DNA of 7,587 nucleotides from a bacterium (lineage in GTDB: Bacteria > Patescibacteriota > Minisyncoccia > Phycocordibacterales > Phycocordibacteraceae), in NCBI GenBank assembly GCA_021802795.1, contig JAJZRH010000026.1, positions 1 to 7,587 on the forward strand, read 5' to 3'. A program made the translations under genes and the position numbers. Below are positions 5,490 through 7,587 of the stretch, in pieces (position 1 is the first letter of the stretch; every line of letters starts with the position of its first letter). Below the pieces are notes generated by a model, which was given only the letters and a program-made list of their open reading frames with translations, was not told where the DNA came from and did no database searches.

Positions 5490-7082
5490 ATGACCAGCGT
5501 GAAGGAGATCGTCGGCGAGATGGCGGGTGCTTCGCCGGAAGATATCGCCTTCGTGGAGAAAGCATACGAATACTCTAAAAAGGCGCACGAAGGCCAGCTT
5601 CGCTACTCGGGCGAACCCTATTTCGCCCACGCGGCGGCAACCGCGAAAGTGCTCGCCGAATACGGCATGGACGCAACCACCATCGCGGCGGGACTCCTCC
5701 ATGACGCCGTTGAGGACGGCCGCGTCTCGCGCGCGGAGATGGAAAAAGAATTCGGGAAAGAACTGCTCTTCATCGTAGACGGCGTGACGAAACTCGGTAC
5801 GCACAAATACCGCGGCGCCGAGCGCCATGCGGAATCGCTCCGCCGCCTCCTCGTCGCAACCGCAAGTGACATCCGCGTGCTCATCGTGAAGCTCGCCGAC
5901 CGCAAGCACAATATGCAGACGCTTGAGTATGTGCCCGAGCACAAGCGCCGACGCATCGCGCTTGAGACTTTGGAAATATACGCGCCCATCGCGGACCGGC
6001 TCGGGATGGGCAAGATGAAGAGCACGCTTGAAGACCTCGCCTTTCCGTACGTCGACCCCGACGCCGCCACACACGCCGCCGAAGTGCGCAAACTAAAAAC
6101 GCAGGAGACCGAAGACGGCCTTGCGAAGGTGCAGAAAGAACTCCTGCGCGAACTGAAGGCGAAGGGACTGACGACCTTCCGCAGTGACATCCGCATGAAG
6201 GGTCTCTGGAGCCTGCACCAGAAACTGAAACGGAAGAACGACGACATCAGTCTTATCCACGACATCGCCGCGCTCCGCATCGTGGTACCGACCGTTGAGG
6301 ATTGTTATACGACCCTCGGCACCGTGCACGCGCTCTACAAGCCCCTGCCGGGAGAATTCAAGGACTACATCGCCTTTCCGAAACCCAACGGATATCAAAG
6401 CCTCCATACGACCGTCGTAACGCCCGAGGCGGGCATCGTGGAGATACAAATACGCACGGAAGAGATGCACCGGCGCGCGCAGTTCGGCATCGCCTCGCAT
6501 ATGACCTACAAACAGCTCGGGAAAGGCGTGGAGAAGCTCGGCAAGGAAGTGCAGAAAAGCCGATTCTCCGCCATCTCGTTCTCGTGGATACGTTCGCTTA
6601 TCCCGTCATTGATGAAAGTTTCGAGAAAGAGCGACGGGCCGAAGGGCGTAACCAAGGTGCCGCCCTGGCTTGCCGAACTCGCCGAAGCGCACACGGAAGT
6701 CGCGGGCTCCGAAGAATTCGTGGAGGGACTCAAGGAAGACTTTTTCTCGCACCGTGTATTCGTCTTTACGCCACAAGGCGACGTCATCGACTTGCCGGCG
6801 CAGTCCACGCCGATAGATTTCGCCTATGCGATACATAGCGATCTCGGCGATCACCTGCAAGGAGCAAAAGTCAACGGCAAGCTCGTTTCGTTTGAGACCG
6901 AGCTCGGCAACGGCGACATCGTGGAAATAATTCGCCGCGACTCCGCGCACCCCTCACAAAAGTGGCTCGAGATAGCGCGCACCTCGCTCGCCCGGCGCCA
7001 CATCCGCGCCACGCTCGGCATGACCGAACCGGCAAAACCGCCGCGCACGCGACGGCGCTTTTGGAAAAAGAAAGCCGCCTAA
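5490..7082 (+). CDS. rel: Bifunctional (p)ppGpp synthetase/hydrolase, RelA/SpoT family, lacking the C-terminal ACT part
   Basis: This cytoplasmic stringent-response enzyme makes pppGpp/ppGpp from ATP and GTP/GDP and hydrolyses it. It has 530 residues. The HD hydrolase site is complete: Arg38, His47, His71-Asp72 (LLHDAVED), Glu75-Asp76, and Asp137 and Asn141 in KLADRKHNM. The synthetase core follows: an RMKGLWSLHQK stretch keeping the Arg, Lys, Ser and Lys of the usual GRPKHIYSIYRK motif, Asp258 in HDIAALRIVV, Tyr302 and His306 in NGYQSLH, and Glu318 in VEIQIRT. A TGS domain (about 421-483) begins FVFTPQGDV. The chain stops soon after, with a basic tail (RTRRRFWKKK). Long RSH enzymes usually have 700-750 residues with helical, zinc-finger and ACT domains, absent here. 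The linker before TGS is about 30 residues longer than in Streptococcus Rel, compared from memory. The ATG at 5490 is the first in frame with homology. The stop overlaps that of parB. Confidence 0.95.
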   Translation: MTSVKEIVGEMAGASPEDIAFVEKAYEYSKKAHEGQLRYSGEPYFAHAAATAKVLAEYGMDATTIAAGLLHDAVEDGRVSRAEMEKEFGKELLFIVDGVTKLGTHKYRGAERHAESLRRLLVATASDIRVLIVKLADRKHNMQTLEYVPEHKRRRIALETLEIYAPIADRLGMGKMKSTLEDLAFPYVDPDAATHAAEVRKLKTQETEDGLAKVQKELLRELKAKGLTTFRSDIRMKGLWSLHQKLKRKNDDISLIHDIAALRIVVPTVEDCYTTLGTVHALYKPLPGEFKDYIAFPKPNGYQSLHTTVVTPEAGIVEIQIRTEEMHRRAQFGIASHMTYKQLGKGVEKLGKEVQKSRFSAISFSWIRSLIPSLMKVSRKSDGPKGVTKVPPWLAELAEAHTEVAGSEEFVEGLKEDFFSHRVFVFTPQGDVIDLPAQSTPIDFAYAIHSDLGDHLQGAKVNGKLVSFETELGNGDIVEIIRRDSAHPSQKWLEIARTSLARRHIRATLGMTEPAKPPRTRRRFWKKKAA

Positions 7083-7587
7083 ACGCTGAAACCGCTGATG
7101 GAGTAGAGATCGTCGTCCGAAGGTTCTTCCGGAGCGGCGGCGGGAACCGGATCGTCTGAAAGCTGGGTCGTATTGGGAAATATCTGCATCGCGACTTCCG
7201 TCGCCTCCTTTTCGGCTTTCTCTTGTGCGGCAAGCGCTCCCACCAACTGCTGGAGGTCGTCCGGCGAGAAGAAGTCTATGAGGAGCCGGCCGCCTTCGGC
7301 GTTCGTTTCAATAATGACGCGCGTGCCGAGAGTCTCAGTCAAGGATTTTTCAAGTTCAACCATCTCCGGCGATTTGCGGTGATGTTTGTGCACGCGCTCT
7401 TGCGCAATGGAGCGCGCAATGCGTTCGGCGGCGCGGACTGGAAGCCGCTTGAGGATGATTTCCTTGAAGAGCGTCTCGCGCTCCTCGGGACGATCGTTGA
7501 GCGCCATCAAGGGGCGCGCATGGCCTTCGCTTATTTCTTTGCTCACGATGGCGGTCTGCATGTGTTCCGGTAAGGAAAGAAGGCGGA
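7079..7587 (-). CDS. parB: ParB/Spo0J chromosome-partitioning protein, C-terminal part (5' truncated by window)
   Basis: ParB is a CTP-dependent DNA clamp that loads at parS sites and works with ParA (and SMC) to segregate the origin region. Here 168 residues are visible, reading from the window edge to TAG at 7081-7079. The segment starts in the middle of the DNA-binding helical domain: RLLSLPEHMQTAIVSKEIS, then the family signature GHARPLMAL, then II.KRLPVRAAERIAR. After a basic, His-rich linker comes the C-terminal dimerisation domain, LGTRVIIETN...GGRLLIDFFSPDDLQQLVGAL. A tail of about 30 residues with seven acids and no base follows, ending in ISGFSV. The CTP-binding N-terminal domain and the start codon lie beyond the window. 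The frame stays open upstream of the Met at 7561, so that Met is not the start. The last four bases overlap the end of convergent rel. Confidence 0.93.
   Translation of the reverse strand, partial: RLLSLPEHMQTAIVSKEISEGHARPLMALNDRPEERETLFKEIILKRLPVRAAERIARSIAQERVHKHHRKSPEMVELEKSLTETLGTRVIIETNAEGGRLLIDFFSPDDLQQLVGALAAQEKAEKEATEVAMQIFPNTTQLSDDPVPAAAPEEPSDDDLYSISGFSV

Noticed and set aside
5272..5493. Plus-strand ORF of 73 codons in the topA-rel gap
   Set aside because: It crosses the minus-strand promoter, the A/T tracts and the rel -10 and overlaps the rel start; composition and translation show no coding signal.
5384..5578. Plus-strand TTG-start ORF whose translation has a hydrophobic stretch (WLKIWLFLLFMVWIY)
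   Set aside because: The hydrophobic residues come from the T-rich promoter DNA before rel. The frame runs into the rel coding region in the wrong frame and no ribosome-binding site is seen.
1..7587. CRISPR array, prophage, insertion sequence or defence cassette
   Set aside because: No regularly spaced direct repeats, no transposase, integrase, Cas or toxin-antitoxin-like protein, and no target-site duplications were seen.

Overview
This 7.6 kb window looks like the chromosome of a small-genome bacterium, most likely a Patescibacteria/CPR lineage such as Parcubacteria. That placement is an inference from protein style: a compact rel without its C-terminal regulatory half, a membrane-anchored propeller-like orphan, short gaps, and starts without Shine-Dalgarno sites. 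It does not rest on a marker gene. Most of the DNA is GC-rich, roughly 55-60% by eye. The exceptions are the minus-strand orphan gene and two intergenic regions, which are visibly more AT-rich.

Layout: (1) bases 1-528, the 3' part of dprA (+), overlapping by 4 bases an endonuclease/exonuclease/phosphatase-fold gene (525-1295, +). (2) bases 1318-2616, a minus-strand gene for an unrecognised single-pass membrane protein with a beta-rich outer domain, convergent with the previous gene. (3) bases 2617-2716, a short divergent promoter region. (4) bases 2717-5104, topA (+), complete, closed by a strong bidirectional terminator. (5) bases 5134-5489, a 355-base gap. It holds a palindromic repeat of REP type, a well-formed minus-strand promoter that would drive a short transcript back towards the topA terminator, phased A/T tracts and the rel promoter. 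(6) bases 5490-7082, rel/spoT (+), with both the (p)ppGpp hydrolase and synthetase sites intact. (7) from 7079 to the window edge, the C-terminal part of parB (-), whose stop codon overlaps that of rel.

The genes are mostly housekeeping: DNA uptake and recombination (DprA), supercoiling (TopA), stringent response (Rel) and chromosome segregation (ParB). The dprA-topA neighbourhood is common in bacteria; here the two are separated by the EEP gene and the AT-richer orphan. I see no phage, transposase, CRISPR, tRNA or rRNA, and no obvious new defence or mobile system. The least explained parts are the topA-rel gap, the membrane-anchored orphan and the EEP gene next to dprA.
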